A stretch of 64,000 nt of DNA from Selaginella tamariscina (taxonomy: Eukaryota; Streptophyta; Lycopodiopsida; Selaginellales; Selaginellaceae). The notes beneath the pieces were generated by a model that was given only the letters and a program-made list of their open reading frames with translations, did no database searches and was not told the origin of the DNA. Every line of letters starts with the position of its first letter. Within the stretch, counting starts at the first letter, position 1. Positions 12,469-23,762 of this stretch are shown here, one piece after another. Location of the stretch: positions 263,501 through 327,500 of the forward strand of contig PUQB01000181.1 of assembly GCA_003024785.1 (NCBI GenBank), in the 5' to 3' direction. Position numbers and translations under genes: made by a program.

Positions 12469-12473
12469 CTTAT

Positions 12474-12843
12474 GAGGTATCATGTGATGTGAGTGGAGTG
12501 GCCATTAAAGCTGTACTTATGCAAGAGGGAAGGCTTATTACTTATGAAGTCATATTTTGAATCCTGCAAAGTAACAATACTTGACGTATAGCAAGAACTA
12601 CTGGTTATTGTTAATGCATTACGAGTTTGGAAGAATTATCTTTATGGTGCAAGTTTCAAGGTGTTTACATATCACAAGCCTTTGGTGTATCTGTTAGAAA
12701 GAGTTAAACTCTCGGCAAGCTCTTGGATGGTTAAGTTCATGAAGCATTGTGCGAGGAAGGCTAACGTGGTGGCAAATGCTTTGTCATGCATTAAGAGAGC
12801 CACAATGGTTGAAGAATTCCAAACCATTGCCTGTTTGGAATAG
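12474..12843 (+). pseudogene. RNase H of element G
   Basis: Frames give VSCDVSGVAIKAVLMQEGR (normally DASG.AIGAVL), then VNALRVWKNYLYGASF, FTYHKPLVYLLE (normally TDHKPLxYL) and ARKANVVANALSC (normally GKxNVVADALSR). The catalytic Asp of the first motif is kept. Asp in TDHK is replaced by Tyr and the last Asp by Asn. There is one frameshift near 12555 and a stop near 12590. Confidence 0.75.
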
Positions 12844-13145
12844 GCAATGGTATTAATAGTCCACCTAGTTTCTCCTTAGGCACCTTTATTTACTGACACT
12901 TGTCACAAGTCTTGCAGTACTATATGATATCAACTTTACCTCATCTTGATCAATTCATATGTTTTCCTCTCCCCAAAATGACCAGCCTTTGGGCAATCGT
13001 GATGGAAAATGGTACCTAGCTGATCAAATGGATATAACCATTATAGTACAAAACTCCATCTTGAAATGATCTTCTGAGCTCTTGCACCTCGACGTCTTAT
13101 ACTTGAGCATGTTGAATTACTTGGCTAAACTCATTGACCATCCTT
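12837..13145 (-). pseudogene. Inverted integrase N-terminal fragment of element G
   Basis: The minus strand of 12837-13020 matches the plus strand of about 7000-7180, the zinc-binding part of the G integrase before the catalytic core. It lies backwards between RNase H and the integrase core of the same element, so a local inversion took place inside G in this unit. Confidence 0.65.
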
Positions 13146-13855
13146 GTTAATGCATTACATAAGCGCAGGCAATATCTATATGGACTTTATCATTCATTTG
13201 TTAAGGACATAGAGGCGAATGAACATGTATGGGTCATTATGAACAAGTTAACAAAATTTGTCAATTTAATTTCGTTAGGGAAGAATGTGAATGCATAGAA
13301 CTTGCTACAATGTATTACAACATTATTTCCTATCCATGGATTTTTAGATGATATTATAAGTGATCAAAACTCCAAGTTCACTTTTAGCTTTTGGAGAGGT
13401 TTTTTTAAGTGCATGAAAGTGAAGCTTAAGTTGATCACCTTGAAATAGATGGGCAAACAGAGAAGGTAAATCAATTTCTAAAAGATATGCTAAGGTGCAC
13501 TATTAATTAAAAGGAAGGCTAGTGAGATAAGTATATTTTAAGTTTGTTAATGAACACATAAGCTTTCGAGAGTTCCAAGTGGGAAATTAGTATATCTTCG
13601 AGTGGTATTTGCCATAATGTAAGGTAGAACACTATTGTGGCCTTATGGAAGATGCAATAATAAATTGTCTCTTAGGTACTCATGTTTTTAAGATTTTGGA
13701 GCGTATTAGTAAGGTGGCATATTGACTACAGTAGTGTTTCATGTTAATAAGTTAAAGAAAGTACTCACAAAGAACAAGTCCTTAACGATACATAACCAAT
13801 TGAGTAAGTTATATTACCCTTGAGGACAAGGACTCACTAATGGGCGAGGATTGTT
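13146..13855 (+). pseudogene. Integrase core of element G, unit 3
   Basis: The fragment runs from YMDFIIHL-like sequence (13170-13200) through MNKLTKFVNLISLGKN, a decayed DDIISDQNSKFT segment with the second Asp, and QTEKVNQFLKDMLRC. It ends in a short C-terminal region with several deletions. A 3' terminus like that of units 1 and 2 follows. Confidence 0.65.
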
Positions 13856-14120
13856 ATGTTAAAGACCATTCCCCAAAAAAGTATAAACCAGAATATTCCT
13901 TAAAGTATAAAGACATATGTAAATAGATCTAGAATAAAAAAAGAATATAAATCTAAGGTAAAAAGAGAAATAGGAAGCCTTTGGAGAACAACGTGTGCAG
14001 ACTAAGATAGCTTGGGAAGGTTGGGTGGTTTTGTTTATACGTAGTGGTCCTAACACGTGAGGATTCTAATTTGTACATAGTGGTCCCTAACATGTGAAAT
14101 TTGTACGTAGTGGTGCTTGA

Positions 14121-14729
14121 CATATATATATAAGAATCTTATCTGCCTTCATATGTTTTCTATTTTTAAAACACATGCTATATAATTTAATTTAAATATA
14201 AGATTGCATATATTACATTTAATCACATTGGTACTTTTAATTTTAATATTTTAATTTTAATTTTTATATCAGCAGTGGATTTCTCATATATATGACATTA
14301 CATTAAAATCACATTGATACTTTAATTTAAATATTTTAATTTTAATTTTCATTTTGATATCAGCATTGGATTTTTTCACGATCGAATATAAATTCCACTA
14401 CAGATTTAAATATAAACTTAAAATATGTATAAATGATGAATTTAGTGTTGCTATCACTTCACATTATTGATTTTAATATAATTTTTTTGTCATAACTTTC
14501 GTCGTCGGTTTTAACTTGTTTTCCTTTTTCATTTCTCTTTAATAATATAATATAATAATTTATTTATATACACCAAAGTACATTTAAGCTGCAGAAATAT
14601 TATTTTAAATTTATCTTTAAGTATCTTGACTTTGAAACATACGTTTGTTTTTAAGTGTATAATTTATTTTATTATTTATTATTATCTAGTCTTTTAACTT
14701 ACCTGTTCACAACAAAACATTCATATGGA
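14121..14729 (+). promoter_or_regulatory. AT-rich upstream region of AUX/LAX copy 3
   Basis: This is homologous to 1526-2003, including the TTTTTAAAACACATGCTATA and TATATACACCAAAGTACA segments. A roughly 60 bp stretch containing CACATTGGTACTTTTAATTT is duplicated here. No gene is seen. Confidence 0.45.
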
Positions 14730-16414
14730 ATGACAAGAGAGTCCATTCAAGAATTTATTCTTAGAATAGTATGGTATGGAGGTTCTACATTCGATGCGTG
14801 GCTAAGCATTGCAGCAGCTAAGGTTTGTATAATTCAATACATATTCATATAGTGCGTGTGCGTGCGAGCGTGTAATGTTCCCGTATGTAAGATTACTGGC
14901 CTGCTATTGAATGCTCCACAAGCAAGTGCTCAATTGGGATTACCTTCAGCAATTGTTATACAGCTCTTTCAAGTAGCTATAGGAATTTGGACACAAAGCA
15001 ATAATTAATATTTTATATTTAAAACACAAGTTTAATATCAGGCCTACTAGAAATCGTGACTCATATAACACACAATTCAGGTAATTTTATTTAATTTTTA
15101 TGGCATTTTTAACTATAGCTTCATGAAGTCATTGGTGGACTGTTGGGTGGAAATGGAAAATAATATCATTAATATTCAATCTGGGGTCTCTTTCTTTATT
15201 TCAGCTCTCTACATGTAGCGAGTAAGTAATAAATAATAAATCCTTCATTATTATTAATGATTTTATTCATAATTTAATTATTACAGTTTTGTTTATCTGG
15301 TTAACGATAAATTAAATAAAGGGTATTTGGAGCAGTTTTCTCTGTCAATACTTGTTCCAAGTGCACATAACTGTAGAGTATGGTCCTTCATTGGTGTGGT
15401 TACAACTATTTTTGCTTCTGGATATTTAACAATTGCTACTCTTTTCCATGGAAAGGTTGTATTTAATTTATAATTTATTAATTATATTTTATATATAATT
15501 AATATTTTCATTATTATTAAATACAATTCCAAATGTGAAACGCACCTCTCCACATAGTTATCAAGATTACTTCACCGGTATGTCTGGCTTGACAAATCTG
15601 GGGGCGTGGCAAATCCCTGTGTAAGCACTCTCTCTTACACACTCACACACACGGACACACGCACGCACATGTGGTTATGGGCCTACGTGAACATGATTAT
15701 ATATTAAAACATACTGCAGGAGATTAATGGATGCAATGTGGAGACCCCGAGAATATAAAGTAGCATATTTTGGAGGATGAATATTCCATCTTTTAATGGT
15801 TATGGTTCCAACTATTACTATGAACATCAATTTTGGAGATGCATTACTCACAGAGACAAATGCCATAGTTTTGCTTCCAGATTCTAAGTTTAGAGACACA
15901 ACTATAGTTCTCATGCTTATTCACACGGTACACACACGCACACACACGCACACACACATACACACAACTAGTTTTATTTACCTTCTGAAGTTATCAACTT
16001 TGGGATGTATTCAATACCTGTATATACAATGTGGGAGAAAATGGTGGGAGTACATGAGTCACCTAGCTACAGAAAGAGAACATTATTTAGGGTTCCAGTG
16101 TTTGTGGGATTTTGGGTGGCAGCATTAGCATTTCCATTCTTTGGAACGATTAATAGGGTGATCAGTGCTATGATATTTGCATGGAATTTACATATTATAC
16201 CATGCATGGTTTATAACATAGTTTTTTGGTTAGCTAAAGAGCATAAATTAACACATCCTTTATCAAGGTTAGGATGGATGGTGGATTTAATGTTAACCTG
16301 GGGATTATCTAGTGGATGATGGTTGTGGACTGTGGGTTATCATCATGGGGCAATATGGATGCATTACTAAAGTCGAAAGGTTTTAAATTGTTTGCACATT
16401 GTTATAAATGCTAA
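14730..16414 (+). pseudogene. AUX1/LAX-like auxin influx carrier, copy 3 (most decayed)
   Basis: Exons are about 14730-14826, 14899-15080, 15119-15221, 15287-15455, 15526-15620, 15720-15927 and 15991-16414. The original ATG region is partly deleted and the first usable ATG is 14730. Two splice acceptors are destroyed: intron 1 ends ACTG instead of ACAG (14895-14898), and intron 4 lacks the AG before 15526. Exon 2 gains a base near 15001, exon 3 loses one near 15143, exon 4 has about 14 bases missing near 15320, exon 6 has a TGA near 15778, and exon 7 loses a base near 16295. The Gly-His of the exon 5 motif is replaced by Gly-Ala-Trp. The C-terminal exon still shows VPVFVGFWVAALAFPFFGTI. Confidence 0.83.
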
Positions 16415-16562
16415 TAAACATATACAATGTTACATCTCATAGCTTAATTGAGTTTAGGGTTAGGATTTCACCATAATTATTAGGAAATTAAATATAATTT
16501 TTTTTGAAACATAAAATCAATAATATGGAATATTTGTTAGATGTGTTAAGAATATCTATATA

Positions 16563-17223
16563 TATCGGGGACTCTACATGCCAGATGTGATGTTCTTATG
16601 AAGTCTCAGTGGTTGCCAGAATGATGTGGATAGCGTTTAGTCCTGGGGTCCATGCTGGTGAGCTGGCCTTACCATGGGAGTATTGAAAGGTGCTAAGATG
16701 GACTCTACCCGGACGCTGTGAGGGTTCGTGTACAGGTGAGGAGGGGTTCGCCTAGTGCAATGCTACCACTTCCTACCTTAGTACGTTGTTGGGCTAGGAG
16801 CGGGGTGAGAGGAGAGTAACGGAAGAGGTGGTGAATATGTATATATGTATATATTGCCTGCCTGAGTACAAAGCTACCCCAGAAAGATGGAGTAAGATAC
16901 AAGATGAAAATGAACTAGAAGGACCCCGACCCACTACCAGCCTTCCTGTTTATATGTGGGTCAGCTAGTGCTAGACCCTAGGTACAGGTGGCACTCTCTC
17001 ATTGGTTTGCTGCCCTGTGACAAAGTTCTACCTATAGCATTTATACGCCTCCCTTACACATGCTGTCCCGAGTACCTTGGTAGTTGATTTGGATGATCGG
17101 ATCTACACTTAGTTAAGCACCACGTCAGTCTGTACCTGTTGTACCTTTACCACTCGGTTGCTCCATCTTGTTGCTTGTTCGTGCCGGTTGGCGGTTTGAT
17201 GGTGGTCAAACCACCGTCAACCA
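16563..17223 (-). mobile_element. Element C, 3' LTR (left)
   Basis: It aligns with 27335-28006 along its whole length. Shared segments include CTAGGAGCGGGG, GAGGAGAGTAACGGAAGAGG and ATTGCCTGCCTGAGTACAAA. Its outer terminus is mutated (TATCGGGG where the other LTR has TGTCAGGG). The two LTRs differ at many positions, indicating an old insertion. Confidence 0.8.
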
Positions 17224-18433
17224 TATGCCTTGACTTAATCGTTGGCTCGTCCTCGGGGCCATGTGCTCCCTTAACCTAGGTCATACCCGAGTGGTCACGA
17301 TAGGTAGCGGCTTCACTTTCCATTGCGACTAGCTTCTGCTTTAGGGCGGCGATCATCACATTCTGTAACTCGGTAGCCTTTTGTAGCTCCCTTTGGAACC
17401 CGCCTCCTACTGCTCATGTGCGTGTTTTACTTGAGCCTCCAACTCCCGGATTCACTCGTGCAAGCGCTGTAGCTCTTGTTCCCTTGCAAGTAGCTGGGCT
17501 TGTTGTTGGGCATGCTCCACTAATTCTGTGGTAGTGGTTCATGGTGGGTCCTTCTTCCTGAGTGAGCTATGCTCCCATCCTATGCTTGGCTGTAATGCCA
17601 CGCTCACCTTCGGTGCTCCGGGTAGAGGTTCCTCTTGGCTGGTTGTAAATGTGGTTCTGGCCATTGTGAGTTGAGCTCTTTGGTGCAATTCTTCCCTGAC
17701 CGCCACCAACTCTGCTTGGGCTTCTTTGAACTCCCCACTCATTTCCTCAATTCGAGTCCTGAGTTCGTGAGTTTTACCATTCTTTCTCTGCTATAGCCTA
17801 GCTGCAGGTGTGCTAGGAGCCCCTAGAGGTATTGTACTCACCCTGTAACCTATGGAATTTTGTTGCTCTCTAGCTCTAGAGTTCCCAAGCGTCCTCTTCC
17901 CTTCATTACTACCCTACACAATTGGGCCCCTTGGCAAAGCAGTTCCTTAGCTTCTTTGGTGTCCTTCCATACAGCCTACCATCGTTCTGTAAGCTTAACT
18001 ACTGTGGCATCATGTTCTTTTCACGGCTGGGAGTTCAAGGTCATTATACACTGCCATTGCTTCCTTTAGTTGGTCGAAGGCCTCTGCGAGTTTGATGTCG
18101 GCTGTTCATGCCCACCAATAGTTGACATGGAAATATTGGTAGGTAACCTTTGACTCTTCCTTGGAGCCGCCCTCCGTTTCCCCCTAGTCTGGCCTGATCA
18201 ATCGTCTGAGTATCTCTAATGGGGATTCCAGTGGTAACGGGGCACCATAGCCAGGGGGACCGCGTGATAGGTTCCAACGTCCAATGCCTGGGTGGTTAAT
18301 GGTCAAGAGGGGGGCTGCCCCTCGCCTACTTCTCTGTTGACTCTAGGGGTCCTGGCTACTCCTTATGGTTGCCCTGACTTGTTCCAATCCGCTCTTTCTC
18401 CCTTGTTTGGAGTTGTGCTGGTATTGTAGCTGT
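17224..18433 (-). pseudogene. Element C interior, 3' part (coiled-coil-like remnant)
   Basis: Minus-strand frames give Gln/Glu-rich peptides such as EEMSGEFKEAQAELVAVREE (about 17740-17680) and AQLLAREQELQRLHE (about 17460), with charged spacing suggestive of a coiled coil. Stops split the frame several times. No known domain is recognised. GAGGACGAGCC next to the 3' LTR may be part of the polypurine tract. Confidence 0.4.
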
Positions 18434-18762
18434 TGTTAAGCCATGACCCAAGAGCATGATAAGAACAAGAAGGCTTGACTCAAGAGCAAGAACAAAACAA
18501 GAACAAGGAACAAAACAGGAATGATCTTAAAATGACTGGTGTTGATAGTAATTGATTGTACAACAATTAGGTCGGAGATTTTATACTCACAACTCCAAGA
18601 GCTAATCTAGGCATAAGCTAAAAATAATACTCCAGAAGCTGAGCTAAAAATAATGTCGCTTATCCTGTATGTATATCCTGTAAGCATATCCTGTTGGTAT
18701 ATCCTATATCCTGTAAGTCGTATCTTGTAAGCATATATTGTATTTTATATCGGGTCGTGACA
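18434..18762 (-). mobile_element. Element A, 3' LTR
   Basis: It reads TGTCACGACCCGATA to TTAACA on the minus strand. It has fewer AGGATAT-type repeat units than the 5' LTR, 329 bp against 389 bp. A polypurine tract lies just internal to it. Confidence 0.88.
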
Positions 18763-18778
18763 GCACCTCCTCCCTAAG
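18763..18778 (-). promoter_or_regulatory. Polypurine tract of element A
   Basis: The minus strand reads CTTAGGGAGGAGGTGC immediately before the 3' LTR TGTCACG. The same tract precedes the 3' LTR of element D at 60590-60605. It is expected to prime plus-strand DNA synthesis. Confidence 0.75.
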
Positions 18779-18849
18779 GACGAGTTTCACGAATCTTGGG
18801 GCCTAATTTAATAGGATAACGTTGATGAAAGGCAGCAACCTTGGAAGAA

Positions 18850-18985
18850 GCATAGAGTAAATTGAATGCAGGTTCTCAAGTGCAATCGGTAGGCAAATAA
18901 CCTTTCCAATCCACCAAGTATTAGAGTTGATGGTGATGAAGACGAGAATCAAGGATGGTTGCAACTTCGTACTCAGGTTCATTGT
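18850..18985 (-). pseudogene. Chromodomain of element A
   Basis: EYEVATILDSRLHHHQL, a stop, then YLVDWKGYLPTDCT and a TGA in place of the expected Trp before EPA. The order and aromatic residues match retroelement chromodomains (EYEVExIL...YLVxWKGY...TWEP), which direct integration to marked chromatin. The TGA is at the same place as in element D. Confidence 0.8.
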
Positions 18986-20040
18986 CAATGACCACAGGAG
19001 GGGGAGGAGAATAAGCACGACCAGGAAGCGAAGAAGGATGATACGGTTCCAACAAAGAGGTGTGAAACACAGGATGAAGTTTCACAGTAGATGGTAGCTC
19101 TATCTTATAAGGGCCCAATTGTTGAAAATCCAACTTAGAAGAAGGCTTGTTAGTGCGGATATGCCAATGAAGAAGCCACACGAGATCACCAATCTTGTAT
19201 GCAGGTGCCAGCTGACGATGAGCATCCTTGTACCATTCATGTGCCTGCTAAAGATGAACTCGGAGATCATCCTGTACCTGACGAAGATGCTGGAGACGAT
19301 CCTGTACTGCAGGAGTGAAAGAAGGAGAAGCATGAGGAGCAAAGTCAAAATGTGGATGGTAGCCTGTAAGAGCGAAGAAAGGTGTTTGGCCTGTAGATGC
19401 ATAACGGAGTTGTTATAAGCAGACTTCGCTATAGGAAGAAGGTCCAGCTAGTTGTCCTATTGGTAACTGATGAAGTAGCAAAGATATTGCTGCAATGTCT
19501 GAATCGTGTGTTTTGACTGCCCATCAGTTTGCGAATGATATCCTGAAGAAAGATCCGCTTTAACTTGTAGATTTTGGAGAAGCTCTTGCCAAAATCTAGA
19601 CATGAATTGTGGGTCTCGATCAGAAATAATGCTCTTAGGAAGACCATGACGTCAGAACACTTCGCGGATCACTAACTCAGCAGTTATCTGGCATGTAGCC
19701 GTCTTGTTACAAGGTAAAAAATGAGCCTGTTTGGTGAAATGGTCAACCACCACAAGAACTGCATCAAATCCATGAGAAGCAGGAAGATCTGTGAGGAAAT
19801 CTATAAAAATGGATCTCCAAAGAGCAGAGAGAACAGGAAGAGGACGAAGAAGACCAAAGGGTGTGTGGCAAGGCATCTTTGACCTGTTGTAGGTGTCACA
19901 ACTCTATATAAACGTTTCCACAAAACCTCGCAACCCAAGCCACCAATAGTTGCGGGTCACCAACTCAACTATCTTGGCCACACCAAAATGTCAGTAACCG
20001 AGGTATCATGACAATCCTGTACCACATGAGTCATGTAAAC
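18986..20040 (-). pseudogene. Integrase of element A
   Basis: The minus strand shows a zinc-binding region (HFGVAKIVELVTRNYWW, then CDTYNRSK with Tyr for the second Cys), SIFIDFLTDLPASHGFDAVL with the first Asp (near 19800), DHFTKQAHFLPC, a frameshifted segment with the second Asp, QTDGQSKHTIQTLQQ-like sequence where the catalytic Glu region is altered, and a C-terminal GPYKIELPSTVKLHPVFHTS. Frames change at least five times. Confidence 0.78.
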
Positions 20041-20279
20041 ACCAATAGGAATGTACACAAGACCTTCCCGGTACATGAGTCCGTCATGTATGACAAACAA
20101 CTTATAGTTTGTACGGGAACTGAAGGAAGAAGAGCTTGCAATATCAGGACTAATGTGTGAGAATACAAACGGATGCCATGTAGAAGTGTTGAATTTGCTG
20201 GAGTTTGATGAACATGTAGTGCCGCAAGCCGAAATCGATCAGGACCCAACAGCATTTGCTTTTGACAGTCATATGCATA

Positions 20280-20890
20280 ATCATCTAGAATCAGTGCAAG
20301 GTAAGAGAGCCTAGACAATGCATCCACTTTGCCATTCCAAAAACCAAGCTTGTACATGATGACAAAATCAAAATGTGATAGGAATTCTGCCCACCTAGCA
20401 TGTCACCGACTGAGAACTCGAGCTGTTTGAAAAAATTCTAGGTTCTTACGATCCGTAAGAATTTGTACAGGATGTGCAGCACCTTCTAGGAAGTGCCGCC
20501 ACTCCTCGAACAAATCCACAATGGCCTTGAGTCCATTGTCATGAATTTCATAATTGATCTCTGCCAAAAAGGATGGAGTAATTTGTCTTTTCCAACTTAT
20601 GATAAGATAGAACCTACTGCAAAGTTCGAAGCATCTGCTTCAATGAAAAAGGGACGAGAAGGATCAGGATGTGCTAAAATTGAAGCTATCATGAAGGCAT
20701 CTTTGAGTAATGTGAATGCATGTTCTGCCTTGTCGGACCAAGAGAAATCCCCTGTGCACTTGGTGAGTTTCGTGAGTGGAAGTACACGCTTGGAGAAGTC
20801 TTGTCTGAATTGCCTGTAGAAATTTGCAAAGCCAAGGAAACATTGTATGCCTCGTACAGACTTAGGCCTCTCCCACTCCACGACAGTCTC
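20280..20890 (-). pseudogene. RNase H of element A
   Basis: The frame gives [34 protein letters not shown] and FFIEADASNFAVGSILS, which holds the first catalytic Asp. A frameshifted KVDALSRLSY (normally KADALSR) follows. The region downstream of the first motif is frameshifted, and the sequence of the TDHKNLE-type motif lies near 20450. Confidence 0.78.
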
Positions 20891-21560
20891 ATTTTGTGCA
20901 TGTCCATTGAGATGCCAACAGGAGAGACGATGTAGCCCAAGAACTCCATAGTATCCCTATAAAAAAAAAACACTTTTCCAACTTTGCATACAGGCCATGC
21001 TCGCGAAGCTTCTATAGAATTAGTCATACATGCTTGTCATGTGCCGCCTGATCCTTGGAGAAAATCAGGATATCATCGAGGTAGATCATCATAAATTGAT
21101 CCAAGAAGCCACGGAAGATGTCGTTCACCATGTGTTGGAACACGGCTAGGGCATTTGTAAGTCCGAAAGGCATCACCGTGTACTCGAAATGTCCATACCT
21201 TGTACGAAAGGCAGTCTTCCACTCATCGCCTGGACGAATTTGTACAGTCTTTGTGAACACCTTTGCTCCTTGTAGCCAATTGAGAAGTTCCGGGATCAAT
21301 GGCAACAGGTACTAGTTTTGGATGGTGACTTGATTTAAACCCATGTAGTCCACAACTAAACGCAAACTCCCATCTTTCTTCTTAACAAAGAAGCTAGGTG
21401 CTCCTGCAGGGGACTTTGAGTGACGAATGAAGCCGAATGCCAAGTTGTTCTTGATGTACTGGCAAAGAACCTCTAATTCTGTAGGTGACAGTGCATAAAT
21501 CGGTCCAAACGGTGGAGTCTTCCGTTTTACAAGATCAATAGGACAGTCGTAGGACCTATG
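20891..21560 (-). pseudogene. Reverse transcriptase of element A
   Basis: Motifs in order on the minus strand are [19 protein letters not shown] (near 21400), GLNQVTIQN then an in-frame [36 protein letters not shown], and [11 protein letters not shown] (near 21070) with the two catalytic Asp. A frameshift follows the A-run near 20960. Intact motifs show that this was a normal gypsy RT. Confidence 0.85.
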
Positions 21561-22560
21561 AATAGGAAGAATTGCAGCCTTGTGCTTATCAAAAACGTCC
21601 TGAAAGGAGTGATACTTGGATGACAGGGAAGAAGTAGGAGAAAGAGAAGGAGATTAAAAAACATGAGAGTCAGGTATAGGAGAGGTAGAAGAGGACATAG
21701 GAGTTACTTGAAAAGCAAAAAGATGAAAAGGAGCAGGATCAGTGGCAAGTTCATGCATAGTAGTGGTAAGAACGCGAAGAGGAGAAGGAGGGAGCTGTGA
21801 ATGAAAAAGAGGAAGGATCTTGGGGGATGGAATAGAAGCAGAGTAATGAAAAAGGCAAGATTAGGGAAAACATGTGCTAATGTTGACAAGTGTACAAGAT
21901 TGGAAGAACCCTATACAGAAGTCCGTGAATGCACAATAGTGAGGAGAGCTTGCGAATGTGCTGATGAACTGACAGGAGGTGGATCTTGTCGAAGAGGAAT
22001 CCTCGACACTGATACAGGAACAGGCACGGTTAATCCTATAACTTGTATTGCCTCAGACACTAAGGTCATATCATGCACGCAGGTACAGGATATCAGTTGT
22101 TGGAGAGGAAAACATGAGCATCCTAAACCTCCATTCGATTTGAGGATTTGCACCCATGAACCATGGCATGCCCAAAACAATGGGAGTCGTCCGAGTCTTT
22201 GATTAAGTTAAGGAAATGAACAATTGAATGCGTCATGGGTGCAAGAAAGAGGTGTGGTAGCATGGGTAACTGCATCAGAAGCAATCAGATGACCATTTGC
22301 GATCTCTACAGGAATCGCACGCTTCAACTTTACCACCGGAATGCCATGCTGAGTTGCAAAAGTTAATAGGGCAGACTCCTTGAGCTCTCGATTATTGAAG
22401 CGAATGTGTATAGGAAACGTGAGTGATGGAATGGTGTGAGCAACATCAATGGAGCCTGCACCTATGTCCAACTTTGTGGCTCCTAAACGAAGTGGACATT
22501 GAAGTTTTCCAACTGAATTTCAGCTTCAATTTCACGCGTCTTGAACTTCCTAGCTTTAAT
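21561..22560 (-). pseudogene. Protease and linker region of element A
   Basis: The minus strand at 22470-22210 reads MDIGAGSIDVAHTIPSLTFP and then IRFNNRELKESALLTFA, where the equivalent of the aspartic protease D-S/T-G motif is frameshifted or lost. Between 22200 and 21600 lies a Ser/Pro-rich linker, also found in D (56400-56900). No intact active site is visible. Confidence 0.6.
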
Positions 22561-23680
22561 AGGACATTCTGCCACCTTGTGTCCTGCTTCATCACAATAC
22601 AAGCATAAGTTTTCACCACGATGATGTTGCTTCTCAGCAGCTAAAAGTGGGCCACACTTGTATTTGTCGACCTCCAGTCGCTTGTATTACTTTTCTGTCC
22701 ACCACCTTATCCAGTCATTCTTCTTGGCCCTGCTCCTAGCTCGACAACATATAGTCAGAGTGGGTGAAACACCCCACCTAGGAGAACTCCTCCTCACCTG
22801 TACACGGACCCTCGCAGCATCCAGGTACGACGATGTTGCTTCTCAGCAGCTAAAAGTGGGCCACGCTTGTATTTGTCGACTTTCATAAGAACTACTCCAA
22901 AAGATGTTGTAGGAACATGTGCTACAGTTACAGGATTGGCTTGCAGGCACTGCTGACGTGATTTTCTTGACAATGCTCAAACAAACGGTTGTCGCAGTGA
23001 ACAGCATGTTACATGATCTCTACTAAGGTTTAGGCATCATGTAACGTAAGGAGAAAGTCCTTCACGTCATCCCTCAACCCAAAACGGAAGTGTTCAATCA
23101 ATGCAGTCTCGTCCCATAGAATCTTCGTGCAAAGTTGCTAAAATTTGGATGCATAGACGAAAACTAGTCGGATCCTTGTGCGAGCTTCCTTAACTTCGTG
23201 CATAGGGAACGGTACTTATCGGGATCTCCAAAGCAGGCTTCAAAGGCAGTTACGAATCCTTCAAAGTCTTCCATCAATGGGTCGTCACACTTCAGCAAAG
23301 GGGCAACCCAAGCCCATGGGGATCCAACTAGTAAGATGCCAAAATGTCAACCTTTTGTGCATCAGTCAAGTAGCGGCGTGGTTAAATGCGGATCAAAAGC
23401 CTAATCTGATTTAGAAAACCTTGGAAATCAGTGTGATTGCCACCGAACTTCTTTGGCATGCTAATATTTGGCTCCGAAGAAGAGTTCGATGGAGAGGGAA
23501 CCATGAATGCTTAAGAGAGAGCTTGCGCAATAGCCTTGGAGGATGCATCAGCAGCTGCATGTGCTGCGCTGGTGGAACCTTGCAGATTTGTGACCACTTG
23601 GCGCAAAGTGGCCAGCTCATAAAGTAACATTTGGTGCTCGCATTGAAATTGCTCAAAATCTGCCATGATCTGTGAAAGAA
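22561..23680 (-). pseudogene. Gag of element A
   Basis: It begins MADFEQFQCEHQML near 23665 just after the 5' LTR. It continues through a broken capsid region (FGGNHTDFQGFLNQ near 23440) and DWTLPFWVEG-like sequence near 23070, and ends in an intact zinc knuckle of CX2CX4HX4C type, CLYCDEAGHKVAEC, at about 22606-22564. A foreign fragment interrupts it at 22674-22827. Gag packages element RNA into virus-like particles. Confidence 0.78.
22674..22827 (-). other. Fragment of element C LTR captured inside gag of element A
   Basis: About 150 bp, including CTCCTCACCTGTACACGGAC and CTGCTCCTAGCT, matches the reverse complement of element C LTR (16700-16830). It is flanked by a direct repeat of about 54 bp of gag: 22619-22673 and 22828-22882 share GATGTTGCTTCTCAGCAGCT. 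Neither D nor the rest of A has this segment. Confidence 0.75.
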
Positions 23681-23762
23681 AAAAGGAGTAAAACAAGAGA
23701 GAAACCAAGAAAAAAAAAAGTAACTGGAAATCAGAAAGTTATGAAAGCAGTTATTATCAAAC

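Larger units (their letters stand above)
11946..14120 (+). mobile_element. Element G remnant (RT-RNase H-integrase), upstream of copy 3
   Basis: The order is: RT/RNase H connection region (from MPFVKNYAKKTSLLTKLLRK near 11952), a solo LTR of another family, RNase H (12474-12843), an inverted piece of integrase (12837-13145), integrase core (13146-13850), and an LTR-like tail (13855-14120) sharing GTAGTGGTCC and TTGACATATATA with units 1 and 2. All coding parts are broken. This is the longest G copy and shows that G was a normal Ty3/gypsy element. Confidence 0.7.

Noticed and set aside
19100-19418. Overlapping frames on both strands in the 19.1-19.4 kb region
   Set aside because: They are shadows of the frameshifted integrase C-terminal region of element A.
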